Part shown: piece by piece, positions 51,357-63,857 of the stretch
Layout: the number at the start of each line of letters is the position of its first letter
Numbering within the stretch: the first letter of the stretch is position 1
Assembly: GCA_001970955.1 (NCBI GenBank)
Contig: MPUH01000163.1
Span: forward strand, 28,260-92,259
DNA: 64,000 bases
Direction of reading: 5' to 3'
From: Stentor coeruleus
Taxonomy: Eukaryota; Ciliophora; Heterotrichea; Heterotrichida; Stentoridae
Translations under genes and position numbers: made by a program
The notes under the pieces: generated by a model
What the model saw: the letters and a program-made list of their open reading frames with translations, nothing else
The model's database searches: none
Told to the model about the DNA's origin: nothing

Positions 51357-52215
51357 TTAATCTAAGAGACTATAAAATAGCATCATGTACTTTTGGCTTT
51401 TAGATAAGTAATATGTTAGCTAAATTTATAGGTTTGAGGATATGATATTTTTATTATGCAGTTTTTATTATTATTTATAATTACATGGATGCATACTGTG
51501 GATTAACATTGCTAAATGCTTCTTCCATTTTCAGAAGGTTCCCAATTCTTAGTGCCGGACTGGCCTCTATAAAATTTATAGTATTCCCCTCCTAAGGTTT
51601 ATTGATTATATCAGCCTCATCTTATTTCCTAAAGTAAAATTAATTAGAGGTTCACAAGGGATAATCAAGTACAGAATATACTATTCTTAAAGCCTTCAAA
51701 GCAAGCGACTTGAAGTTACAAAGGACTTAAGAGAAGCATCGACAATTTCTGACAAGAAAATAATTGACTATAGTAAACCGTCTGAATAGAATTGATAAGA
51801 AACTTATGCATATTAATTACTGATAGAAATCGATCAAATCAAGATGGTTTAATATTTATTTGCAGGGTTCTCATAAGGGTGTGGTAATCATTACTATTTG
51901 ATTATCATTAGAAAAATTTAGTATATCACTAAAATTTAGAATTTGCAACTTTATCACAAAAAATTTAATGCAATTTTTCCTTCGTTTTTATATATAAAAT
52001 TGTAGCTTTGGTGCAAAAACATATTTTTTTGTATTGAACTCTATGCATTTTATAAGAAAAATTATGATAAAAATATAATTTTCTAAGTTTAAATATGTAT
52101 GTGTAAACTTTTATTACATAACAAGCACTAGGCACTGAGATACACATATAAAAATATTATAATATAAGACCTTATAGAATTTAAATTAGATAAAAACCAT
52201 TAATAGTATTTAATA
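51357..52215. other. Intergenic in block two, with ~370 nt not found in block one
   Basis: Compared with 48005-48465, the stretch around 51480-51850 is extra. It is less AT-rich than its surroundings, with short coding-like frames on both strands (for example LGGEYYKFYRGQSGTKNW on minus, near 51515-51600) that end quickly in stops. No terminal repeats or transposase motifs were recognised. Confidence 0.55.
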
Positions 52216-52668
52216 ATGCAAAAACCTGAACTTGTAATTCTGATTATTATAATTATCTTAGTACTTTCAGCAGGAGGGAGGCTAATAAAAAAATAATGGA
52301 AAAAATTTAAACAAAAATATGGAAGTACCATCGAAAGTTCAGCGAGCTAGGATTTTTAAGATCTTAAATAAGTTGATCCTAATCCAGGGTTAAAAATTAT
52401 CATATCTCCTAATCAAATAAAAACTTCTTTTTATACACAAAAAAGACGTAATTTTTAGCTTTTTAATTATAAAAGTTATCATTCAGCCCCAAAATGCTCC
52501 CCGAAAACTTCAATTTTACTTATTCAGCCTTCAAAGATTTCATTAAAAATCAGAATTTCCTTAACAAACTACTTTTTAGCGACCAGTTACGAAGGTTTTT
52601 CATGGTTTTTGATATTATATTCTCAAACTCCCCTATTATTATGGTTTAAGCAAGCTTCAATGGTAGTT
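52216..52668 (+). pseudogene. Decayed copy of gene C (C2)
   Basis: It starts with an ATG and a signal-peptide-like MQKPELVILIIIIILVLSAGG, then meets a TAA after 26 codons. Further along, the DNA matches C1 through the segment FNFIYSTFKDFIKNQNF and the CAAGCTTCAATGG stretch, with frameshifts and an insertion near 52400-52480. The C-terminal half of the gene is missing. Confidence 0.8.
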
Positions 52669-53659
52669 TATCCATAATTTATTCAAAATATTATAAAAAT
52701 TTCAATTTTTTATTCAATACTTGATCTAAAAACAATTTTTTTCTTCTTATTGTGATCTGAAAATATAAAAAAAGCAGTAGTATTTCAATTGCAACTGAAT
52801 AAAAATACAATTTATTCCTAATAAAATAATTTTAGACAAATAAATACTATTCAGAAGAAAATACAAATTATTTGGAGAGTATAAAAGTTAATAAATTATA
52901 TTTAATAATCTGATTTAATTAATAAAGTTTATAGTTGATTATTAAGTCTATTCAATATTATCTAATCCTATTATTTAACTTAAAATTATAAATATACTTA
53001 GTTATCTTAAACATATTTTTATACAAAAATTGTGCTTAGCTAGAAATAATTACTTTATAATATAACTTGTATGTGAATCAAACTATATAAATAGTCAGTT
53101 GTTTGATTTTTTTGAAATTTTATTCCACAAATCTTTCAAAAATTGTGTAATATTTTACAAAACAAACATTATTTTTATATAAGAATTAAGTGTGTAGTTC
53201 TTGAATTCTCTTGTATGCAATTTTAATCTTTATTTTAGCTACTAATTGTGATATTTAAGATTTCCATACTAAAAAATGAGAAATCAAACATATGTAAAAT
53301 TACCGATTCTGAAAATTTAAATTATTCAGCTTTTTCATGTCAGTGAAATTCTTAAGAAATAACTAATCAAGAAATTCATGAAAATAGAAATTGAAAATAG
53401 AATATAAACTTAATTTTATAATAGATATAGAGTCACTTTGGGTAAAATGAAAAATGTATATAATTAAATTCATTAAACTAAGATCAGATTAGTTAGATTC
53501 TAACTATTTCCAGCGACAAACTTTATAAGGGTATCAAAACATAATTAGAATTCAAATGAATCATTTCTGAGTATATGTTTTATATTTCAATCTCTAAAAT
53601 TCTATGTTTATTAATATAAAAGTGCATTTGTGAATACAGCTTAATTGCTGGCTAATAAA
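52669..53659. other. Intergenic, no gene seen
   Basis: About 1 kb of very AT-rich sequence following the C2 relic. Stops in all frames. No repeat or RNA gene was recognised. It forms the upstream region of the giant surface-protein gene. Confidence 0.6.
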
Positions 53660-56600
53660 ATGTTAAATCAGCTTATATGGGTTCTCTATCTAGCGATCTA
53701 TCCAGCATGGAGCTTATGTTGTCTTCAATGTCAGAATCTAAGCGATTCTTGGTGTTCATCATGTAATATTGGATATCTGACTGAAGGTTTGTGTTTAAAA
53801 AATTGTCCTTCAGGGTATATTGAAAGTGAAAAGCAATGCACACAAATTATACCAAAAATTACAGAATTAGAATTTTATAAGCACATACCCTTTTCTTCTA
53901 ATATAATATCTGATTGGCATACGCTAGAATATTCAAACTTTATAAGTAAAATTGGGAATAATCCTTTACCAACTATCGATCGAGGATTCTATTTTGACTT
54001 CCGTTCTGGCTTGGTCTCTTCTGAATACCTTCAGCCAGGTCCTAAATTTAGAATTCAACTTATGGTAAAAGTTGCAAGTCAAGGAATTATATTATCTTTT
54101 TCATCGTTTTTACTTCAAACTAACAAGGAAAAACTAGAACTTTTCCTTACTTTGCCATCACAAATACATGGTTTTGGTATAAAAAATAAATTTGAATCTG
54201 ATTTTGGTCCTAATTGGCGTTTGATTTCTATTGAAATTTGGCAATCTGGTCCTAGAGAAATAACAACAATACTAGAAAATCAAATCAAAACAATCTCAGA
54301 TTTAGAAGTTTCTTTTATAAAATCCCTCTGGTATATAGGAGGATTCAAAGGTTTCATCTATTACTTTCTTGCGGATTATTATAAAGCAAGCCTAATAAAT
54401 AAAGAATTTCCCCCTAATTGCGAATATAATCAATATTGGACAGGACTTGAATGTCAAAACTGTTCACAAGATTGCCCAACCTGGCCTTGGTGTATAAATT
54501 CTCTTACCTGCTCAATATGTTATTATCCAGATTGTCATTGTGATGGATATGATTTTCAACATATAACTTTTTGCCCTAGAAAAACTTTGAGTGTATTTAT
54601 CCCTATGATTACAACTGCACTTACAACTTGTCCTACAATGTATTCATTAAGTGTATTAACATGTATTATTTCAAATTCTAATCCTGTTACAGTTACTTTT
54701 CATCATTCTTCAGCGACATCTTTTACTGATGACTCTTCAAGTTATTTTAATTTTATACCATCATCCCCAATGCTTAATGGATATTATCGAGGGGCTTATT
54801 TTGATGGAAGCACAAGTAAAATGAAATCTAATATAAATTTCGTTTTTTCACCCATATCTGCATATATGTTTTGGGTATACCCTATGGGATTACAAGGGAA
54901 AATATTATCGAAATCAGTTTCTGGGACTTTAGTTTTTTCAGTATTTGCTGATTCTTCTGGGATAAACTTCAAAACAAAATATAGCTTGTTTACAGATTTA
55001 GTCAAGACTTTAACAGGATATACTTTGAATACTTGGCATGTTATTCTTATTACTATAAGTTATTTGATTATTGATATACCAACTTATACAATAGATATAG
55101 ATTCATATCACACATCATTTGTTGGTATAACTCCGTTAATAGACGACTCAACTTCTGAAATCTATATAAGTGAGGATTCACTTTTTTATGGATTTATATA
55201 TGAATTCACATATTGGCCATCTTTAGACCAGTCACCTTCAATTTCAACAAGTTCTACCTCATGTGGTATTTCTTATTGCCCATTATCTCTTATTAGTTCA
55301 TTAACTTTTTCAGACCATAGTTTGTTATTCCCATGTAAAATTAATGAATATTATACCTCAACATGTCAATCATGCTTAAACACATTATATTTCTTATTGC
55401 CCATTATCTCTTATTAGTTCATTAACTTTTTCAGACCATAAATTGTTATTCCCATGTAAAATTAATGAATATTATACCTCAACATGTCAATCATGCTTAA
55501 ACACATGCAATAATTGTATAACCGGAGTATCCTGCTCTTTATCTTATGATCCTCTTTGTAGTAGCTACACTGATTATGAAATTTGCAATAGTTGTAAAGA
55601 TTATAGTTCTTTTAATCCAACAAAATGTTTATGTGAAACACATTTCATATATCAATCATCAACAGAAACATGTTGTAATGAATACTGCACATCATGTTCT
55701 TCTGACCCAATATTCTGCACATCTTGTTTATATGTTTCTATTGACAGTTATTGTTATATACAATGTCCAACATTATATACATCTTCTAGTGGTACATGTA
55801 TATCAAATGATTCAGATAATAAAATCCTTTGGAATTTCGAAGTTACAGGCAATTATATTTATGATACAAGTACTAATCCTATATTAAACCTTATAAACTC
55901 AGATAATATAACCCCAGTTTTAACCCCAACTTTAACACCTTTAGATCCAATTCCAGGTAAAGGTCGTGGATTATATTTAACTAACCATAAATTCATAACA
56001 GATTCTACAATGGTTTTAGCCCCAAATCATAATTGGATTATATGGTTTAACCCTACAGTAGTGGGTGTTTTCTATCTTCTCTATAAACCAAGTGCAGGTT
56101 TTGAAGTTGTATATGAAATAACTTATATAAGAATAAAATATACACTTTTTACTGAAAATATTGTTTATGTTGATTGTAATACAGGTAGTTCAACTAATGT
56201 TTGGACAATGATTTATATATCAATAAGTATTTCATCTAAAAATGTTGGAATATCATGTTCAATAATACCAGGGAGTTCTAATACAATATCATCAGCTGAT
56301 AATTATTTTATAGATAATCCTCAGATACTTGAAATTACTCAAAAAGACTTTATTGGGTGGATTTATGAAATTAAATATTTTACTATAAGTATTAATGTTA
56401 ATGATGAGATTAGTGCATTTGGAGGACCTGTTAGTAATGTTTATCCTTTAGATACTTGTGATGTTTATTATTATAATGATGATATTTTAGGTTGTGTTTC
56501 TTGTAATTCTGGATGTTTGGTTTGTATAAATGATCAAGATTGTGTTATATGTCAGAATGTTTTATGTTTGAAATGTTATGATTTTACAAGTGATGTTGAT

Positions 56601-59600
56601 TGCTTTAAGTGTTTGAATAGTCAGTTTTATGATGTAAGTTTAGATGACTGTGTGGATTGTAGTAGTCAGTGTAATGGATGTAATGATTTTGGGATTAATA
56701 AATGTGTTAGTTGTGCTGTGGGGATTATGAGTCAGGAAGGGTTGTGCTTGCTTAAATGTACTTTTGGGTTTGTGGTGTCTGTTGGGGATTGTGCTAATGA
56801 TAATAATGTGAAACAGATTGTTAAGTATAGGTTTGTGGATGTTAGTAATGTGGTTTATGATAGTCTTTCGAATTTACCGATGTATATGGGAAGTGCAGAT
56901 GATTATTTCCCAAATTATGATTCAAGTGACCCTTGGATATTACCTGAGCGAGGTCTTTATTTTACAGGATCATCATACTCAACTCTAGCTTCAAATTCTA
57001 TTACTCCAATATCTATTACACTTGGAAACACTCATTCATTTGACTTATGGTTTTATCCATATTCATCATCTACTAGTTCCTCAATATTTTCATTTATAGA
57101 AACAACAAGTAACTTAATACTTATCTCTGCTAACCTATACCCAAGCTCAGGGTCTCTATGCATATCTCTCAATTACAATCTAGTTTCTACAACCAATCCA
57201 ACAAGTTATTCAATTTCAAATATCTTAGATTGCTCAAGTTCTTATTCAACTTGGATTCGCTTAACTTGGACCTTTAGATTTTCTATTGATTCTTCTTCTA
57301 TTATTCTTTATATAAACAAAATAAACATGAATTCTCAAACTTTTACTAATCAACTCTTTTATGAATATTATGATACAATAACAACATTAGGCTGCCAATT
57401 ATCAACTCAATTTTATCAAGGTTATCTTTATACTTTTGATATATATGTTATTTTATTTATATTTGAAACATCAACTCCAAGTTGTTCATGTACATATTGT
57501 ACACATGAAAATGAATGCTTAAGTTTATGCTCAGAAAATATGTGGGGAACAGATACTTGCAGTTTATGTCTTCCAGAATGTGTGAATGGGTGTTTTAGAG
57601 CTGAAAATTGTTATTTGCATCCTGATATTTTATGTGAAACTTATTCAACATTGATTTTAGATAATTGCGATGTGTGTGTGATAAATGCAATAGATGATGT
57701 AACTTGCCAATGCATTTTAAATTCTGCATTTGATGAAAGTACAAGAAGTTGCCTATGTGTTAATCCTTATTATTTTGATGTAAATTTGTGTGTTATTGAT
57801 TGTTTATCTAATGAATATTTTGACACTGATTTAGGCATTTGTGTAGCTTGTATTATTCAATGTGCTGAGTGTTATGGTTATGGTATTAATAAATGCACTA
57901 GCTGTTCTTTAGATTTTATTATGAGTGAAGAAGGATTATGCTTACCAAAATGCGTTTTTGGATTTGTAGTATTAGTTGGAAATTGTGCGAATGATAATAA
58001 TATTGAGCAAATTGTTAAATATAAATTTGTAGATGTATCTAATATTGTTTATGATAGTACTTCGAATTTACCGATGTATATGGGAAGTGCAGATAATTAT
58101 TTTCCTAATTATGACTCAAATGATCCTTGGATTTTACCTCAGCGAGGTCTTTATTTTACAGGATCATCATACTCAACTCTAGCTTCAGATTCTACTACTC
58201 CAATATCTATTACACTTGGAAACACTCATTCATTTGACTTATGGTTTTATCCATATTCATCATCTACTAGTTCCTCAATATTTTCATTTACAGAATCAAC
58301 AAGTAACTTAGTACTTATTTTTGCTAACCTATACCCAAGCTCAGGGTCTTTATGCATATCTCTCAATTGCAACCTAGCTTCTACAGCCGATTCAACAAGT
58401 TATTCAATTTCAAATATCTTAGATTGCTCAAGTTCTTATTCAACTTGGATTCGTTTAACTTGGACCTTTAGATTTTCTATTGATTCTTCTTCTATTACTC
58501 TTTATATAAACAAAATAAACGTGAATTCTCAAACTTTTACTAATCAACTCTTTTATGAATATTATGATACAATAACAACATTAGGCTGTCAATTATCAAC
58601 TCAATTTTATCAAGGTTATCTTTATACTTTTGATATATATGCTATTATATTTACATTTGAAACATCAACTTCAAGTTGTTCATGCACTTATTGTACACAT
58701 GAAAATGAATGTTTAAGTATATGCTCAGAAAATATGTGGGGAACAGATACTTGCAGTTTATGTCTTCCAGAGTGTGTAAATGGGTGTTTTAGAGCTGAAA
58801 ATTGTTATTTACATCCTGATATTTTATGTGAGACTTATTCAACATTACTTTTAGATGACTGCGATGAATGTGTGATAAATGCAATAGATGATACAACTTG
58901 CCAATGTATTTCTAATTCTGAGTTTGATGAAAGCACAAGAAGTTGCGAATGCATTACTCCATACATATTTTATTTAAACACCTGTGCTATTTGTACAAAA
59001 TGGCTTCAAGCTGACGATATCGATATTTACTACGCATCAAATTTTATCGAAATATTCATCGAATTCAAAATTGAAATCCAAAGCCTCGATCTAAATTGTG
59101 AAATCTTCACAAATATAACTCTAGAAAATTTTGGTCCTGGTACAACCTGCAAATACAACAAAGATAAAAACATCATCAAAATTACTTTACCTCAAAACAC
59201 ATCATTTATATCCGGAGATATCATAATAAAAAAATCACTCCTTTCTAGCCCAATAAACGAATGCGGATACTCAGAAAATGATATACTCCTTAATATACCA
59301 TTTCCAATTAATGCTCCATATCCAAAAGCTATAATCGAAGCTCCATTAGTAGTTCTTAAATCCTGTATGGATTTATTCATAGGGGGTTTTAAATCTCAAG
59401 GTTTCTTCAAACGTTCGATCAATTATTTTTGGTTAATTTTCTCATCACCAAATTCTACATCTTTAGACCAATACAACAAAACAACAGTTTCAAATTTCAC
59501 TATACCAAAATCTTTATTAAAAGATTCAATATTAACAATAATCCTCACAATAACAAATTGTTTTGGAAAATCAGATACAAAAGAAACTCAAGTTTATATT

Positions 59601-62600
59601 AAAAGTATTACTGAATATTTTTATATAAATTGTGATAAGACTATAACAATTTATATCAATCCTTTTATGAAATCTACTTTTTATATATACTCTGAAAGTT
59701 GTGAGGATTTTTATTATGATGATATTTTATGGAATATTGATAATGATGATGAAAGTTTGAATTTAATTGAAGTAAGCTTGAGAGATCAACAAAAATCGTT
59801 ATCTTTGCTTGAAGTACCTGATAATTTTTTTACACAAATGACTAGAGTGGATATTAGTCCTAATGTTACAAATAAGTTTTATGATGAAGAATTGTCTTGT
59901 GAAGTTAATGCTGAGTTTGTTATGACTATGCCGATGATTGAATTTAATATTTCAAGTGGAAGTTTTTGGGTTGGATATAGTTATGATATTCAAGCTGTTG
60001 TAGATAAGTTATGGAAAGATCAGGCGGTATATGAATACATATGGACATGCATAACAAAAGATAATAACAACTGTAACAGCATCATAAATTTCAGATACAA
60101 CAGCTCAATACACCTAATAAACAAAAAACTAAAAATTAACGAATCTTATACACTAAACCTGACTGTTTGGAAAACAATATCAACTTCAACTTTAACCAAT
60201 TCAAAACTTTTACAACTAAATATAGTATCTCATGTTATAAACCCTGTTCTAATAACTGATTTCATAACAGGAAATCAACTTACAATAATAAACAAAAACC
60301 AGCCATTAGTTTTATATAACATCCTAGCATTATCATCAGAAACTTCATATTCATGGTCTTGTTTAAACTTTAATCTAAGCTATTTATCCCCAGTTAACTA
60401 TTATTCTTTATCTATAGACACAAAGTATCTTATTCCAGGAAATACTTACAAATTTACCCTAAACATCATATCTTCATCTTTAATAAATACTAGTTTCTTA
60501 TATGATATTTATATAAACAAACCTCCAGATTTCGGTTTTTTACAAATCCACCCTTTTATTGGTATCGAATTTTCAACAACTTTTCGTTTAGACGCTTTAG
60601 ATTTTATAGACGATGATAACAATTATCCATTATTTTATTCTTTTGGTTATTATGATATGAATAATACTGAGTATCTTTTAAACCTTAGAAACCTTTCTAA
60701 TACTTTTTATACTGTTTTACCTTATAATATAGAAAAAATAAAGGTTTTTGTTAGGGTTTTCGATAATTTAGGTGCTTTTGAAGATTTTGAAGCTTTTGCT
60801 GAAGTTAAAGCTAATAAGAATTTAGATGGGGAAGATGTTATTAGTAGAGTAAATAATAGTATTCATGCTATATCTTTTGATCCACAAACTGCTCCTCAGA
60901 AAATTACTCAAATTGTTTATTATGTTTTGAATAAAGATATGCATAATAAAAAAGATTTTAGTCAAAGTAATGATACAGATTTACAAAAAGGTTTTGATTT
61001 GTGTTTAGAGATACTTGATATTATGATGAAACAACTTGTTTTATATAATCAAGATGATATGTTGGCTATTTCTAAAAGCTTTAAGATTATGACGGAAAAT
61101 CCTAATTTGCAAGGCAAGGAAAATTTTAACAGTGTTTTGAAGAAAACAAAAAATCTTTTGAATTTGTATAATACTAGTCATGGACTTGATTTGGATAGTG
61201 CAGAGAATTTTTTTAAGTCTAGTGTTTCGGTTTTTCCTTTGGATTATGATTTTCTTGTGAATGAAACATCAATGATAGACAGAATGATTTCTAACCTTAA
61301 TTTGATCCAGAAAGGTGTCATAAGAAACATGGGCCCATACGAAACCAAAACCCTAAAAGCAGAAAACTCAACTGTTGATATCCATACAATCACAAATAAA
61401 GACCTTAGAAATTACAAAATTTCTAGTTCAACGATAAAATCATGTTATATACACTTTTCAAATCCTAAAATCTCATCACAATCAAATTCTATATCTGATA
61501 CTTTATCCCTAAGCTTAACATCTTTTACTCAAAAATCCTCAATAAACTTCAAACAAAACACAAATACTTTTCAGCCTTATCTTATAGACATAACAATCCA
61601 CAATAGAACCTCATTATCCCTTATGTCCCTACAATTTGAATCAGGAGTTCTAATAAGTATACCATTTTTCAATACAACTCCATTATCAAACATATCATGT
61701 ATATTTATTGATACAAATACTTATAAATGGAGCTCAGATGGTTGTAATATTGTATCTATATTTGAGAATTCAGTCTTATGTAATTGTACTCATTTAACAT
61801 CATTTTCAATAATGGGTTTTTTTATGGCTGGTAAAACTACAGCTGAAGATTCTAATTTCGAGTTTACTTATGATGGAAGTTTACTTAAAAAAATAAATCC
61901 TATTAATGCTCTTGGGCTTTATTTATGCACAGGATTTTTTTTATTATATATTTTTACAGGGATTTATATTGAGTATAAACAAAAAAACAAAATCTCATTT
62001 AGGAATTCTCAAATAAAAACTGAATATTTTAAGGGTAATTTTCCTAAGTTAAATATACATAAGATTATTTTTGAACAAGAAGAAGAAGATAATTTAAATC
62101 ATAATCCTATACCTAATAGTCTAGCTGTAGAAAGTGATAATGATACTGATGGGAAAAATGTTAAAGAAGAAGCCCCAGAAGTTATAAAAAATCAAAGTTA
62201 TAAAGAGTCTTTGATTGAATCACATGAATTATTTAGAGTTATTTATAATCCATTTCCTTTAGAAACAAGATTTGTGAGTTTATCTCTTTTATATAGTAAG
62301 CTTATTTTACAGATATTTTTTGTTGGGCTTTTTTATCAGAAAAATTATAGTGATAATGGAAGAAGTATGAAAAAAGGGTTTAAAAGTTTTTGTAAGTCTT
62401 ATACATGGAGAGATTTATGGATTGTTTTATATAGTGCGGTTATTACTTTAGTTATTATGCAAGCATTAACATATTTATTAAGGTTAAGTAAAGGTTTTGA
62501 AACTGAAAATGAGAATATGAGGAAAAAGTTTTCAGTTAGAAGAGGGATTGGATTTACTATTTTTATTGCAATGCAATTGTTTTGTAATTGGGCTATTGTT

Positions 62601-62783
62601 ATGTTTTCTATAAAATTTAACTCAGCGACAAGAGGTTATTGGATGGTTGGGTTAGCTTTTGGAGGTATTAGTGAGGTTTTTTTTGTTTCAGTGATAAAAC
62701 AAGCTGGGATTATCGCAGTAAAAAGAATCTTGAAAAAGCTGTGTAGAAAGAAAAATAAAGTTGGAGTAGAGATTATAGCTTAA
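53660..62783 (+). CDS. Giant surface protein: Cys-rich and LamG-like repeats, GPS site, C-terminal membrane segments; frame broken by a 119-nt repeat
   Basis: From the ATG at 53660 a signal peptide (MLNQLIWVLYLAIYPAWS) leads into furin-like Cys-rich units and LamG-like beta domains. At 55267-55506 a 119-nt segment is present twice, 121 nt apart, which shifts the frame. Collapsing it gives one protein of about 3000 residues. Two ~398-residue repeats follow (about 56660-58960). After a REJ/PKD-like beta region (59000-60800), a GPS-type motif, CNCTHLTSFSIMG, lies near 61780, followed by about five membrane spans to the end. The GPS (HLT) suggests self-cleavage in a GAIN-like fold, as in polycystin-1/REJ and adhesion receptors. 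No PLAT domain was recognised. A cell-surface receptor or adhesion role is inferred. Confidence 0.85.
55267..55506 (+). repeat. 119-nt near-perfect direct repeat that breaks the surface-protein frame
   Basis: Copies lie at 55267-55385 and 55388-55506, with two neighbouring mismatches (GT at 55320-55321 against AA at 55441-55442). The 121-nt offset leaves one base over after division by three. The frames on either side join perfectly if one copy is removed. Confidence 0.92.
56660..58960 (+). repeat. Two in-frame coding repeats, 1194-nt period (398 residues)
   Basis: The string TGTATATGGGAAGTGCAGAT occurs at 56881 and 58075, exactly 1194 nt apart. Each unit covers a Cys-rich part, a LamG-like part (GSSYSTLAS, NTHSFDLWFYPYSSS) and a second Cys-rich part (SENMWGTDTCSLCLPECVNGC). 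The LamG-coding section is nearly identical in DNA between copies, which points to a recent duplication or to gene conversion. Confidence 0.93.
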
Positions 62784-63857
62784 GATATTTACGTAAATAT
62801 GCTAGAAGTTTATTAGAACTACTTACTTTTATATGATTATTTAATCAAGAAGTACATTTTAGCTTTAAGCTTAGAACTTTTATCGTTTTATTTGCAAAGC
62901 AAAAAGACCAATGATGCTCAAAAATTAATTGTTTACTAAATTTAATCAAAAAGAAAATCTTCAAGCATTGAAAATTATTAAAGCTTTAGTTACAAAAAAA
63001 CAAAATCATAAAGGAATGCTTATGTGTTAAAATATAGAAAAAATAACTTAGAAAGTCTGCTGTCAACTGATGAGAAAGCAAAAGTAAAAAACCTTAGACT
63101 GCTCATACATAAAATTCACCAAAAATCTTCTCAACTTTTACAAATACAAAGTAAATTTATCCTTTAAAGCATATAACCAAATCTAATTAATCTTAAATCT
63201 CATCTTACTTAATAAAAGCTATATCTTTAATTATTTTTATCAAAAATTCTCATAGAGTTGCCTTAAAAATTGCCTTTTTAAACTCTTGACAATTTTTTAT
63301 TTTGGGAAACCAAAGATAGCCTATAAATAACCCTTTTAATATAATTTTTTCCATTATCACTGTAAGAATTTTTCCAAATCCTCACCTAAATATTTTTCTG
63401 ATCTAAGATAATATTTTATTCTAAACTTAAAGATAAATTAATATAATATGGAACTTTTCTCTGACTAAAGCTTGTGAAGACATTAGTGTATATATAGATA
63501 ACTTATTTAGAGGATGTTGTCTTGATAAGACCCTTAGATATACTAAATAAAGAAATTATATATTTTATGGGTACAAAAAAGGATTGCCATATAAATCTTA
63601 GACTATGGGAAAGAAGAAAAATTGAAAACTTGCCTTTCTTCACTTGGAATTTTAAGATATTAGATTTAAGAAAAGTAAAATAAGTATTTTAAGGACTCTA
63701 CCAACTTAGTTTAGACTTTTAAAGACTATACCTGAGAGCCAATGTTTCTAATAATGCATTTTTTAAGAGTTTAAGTTTTAGGATAGTATGCTAGGTTAGT
63801 GAGTATATATTAGATTTGGGTTTTTAACTATTTTGTGGATATGGGTAATATAAAAAA
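62784..63857. other. Intergenic, no secure gene
   Basis: AT-rich spacer. A 37-codon open frame from an ATG near 63568 (MGTKKDCHINLRLWERRK) is too short and isolated to call. No RNA gene or repeat was recognised. Confidence 0.5.

Larger units (their letters stand above)
46230..52670. repeat. Tandem segmental duplication of a three-gene methyltransferase-like block
   Basis: Block one (about 46230-49400) and block two (about 49640-52670) carry the same order: gene A (minus), gene B (minus), gene C (plus). Matching points lie 3392 nt apart in A, 3381 nt apart at the end of B, and 3750 nt apart at the start of C. The last step reflects about 370 extra nt in block two between B and C. In block one A is broken and C is intact; in block two A is intact and C is broken. 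B is altered in both. Confidence 0.85.

Noticed and set aside
63568-63681. 37-codon frame with MGTKKDCHINLRLW
   Set aside because: Too short and isolated; no domain or flanking support.
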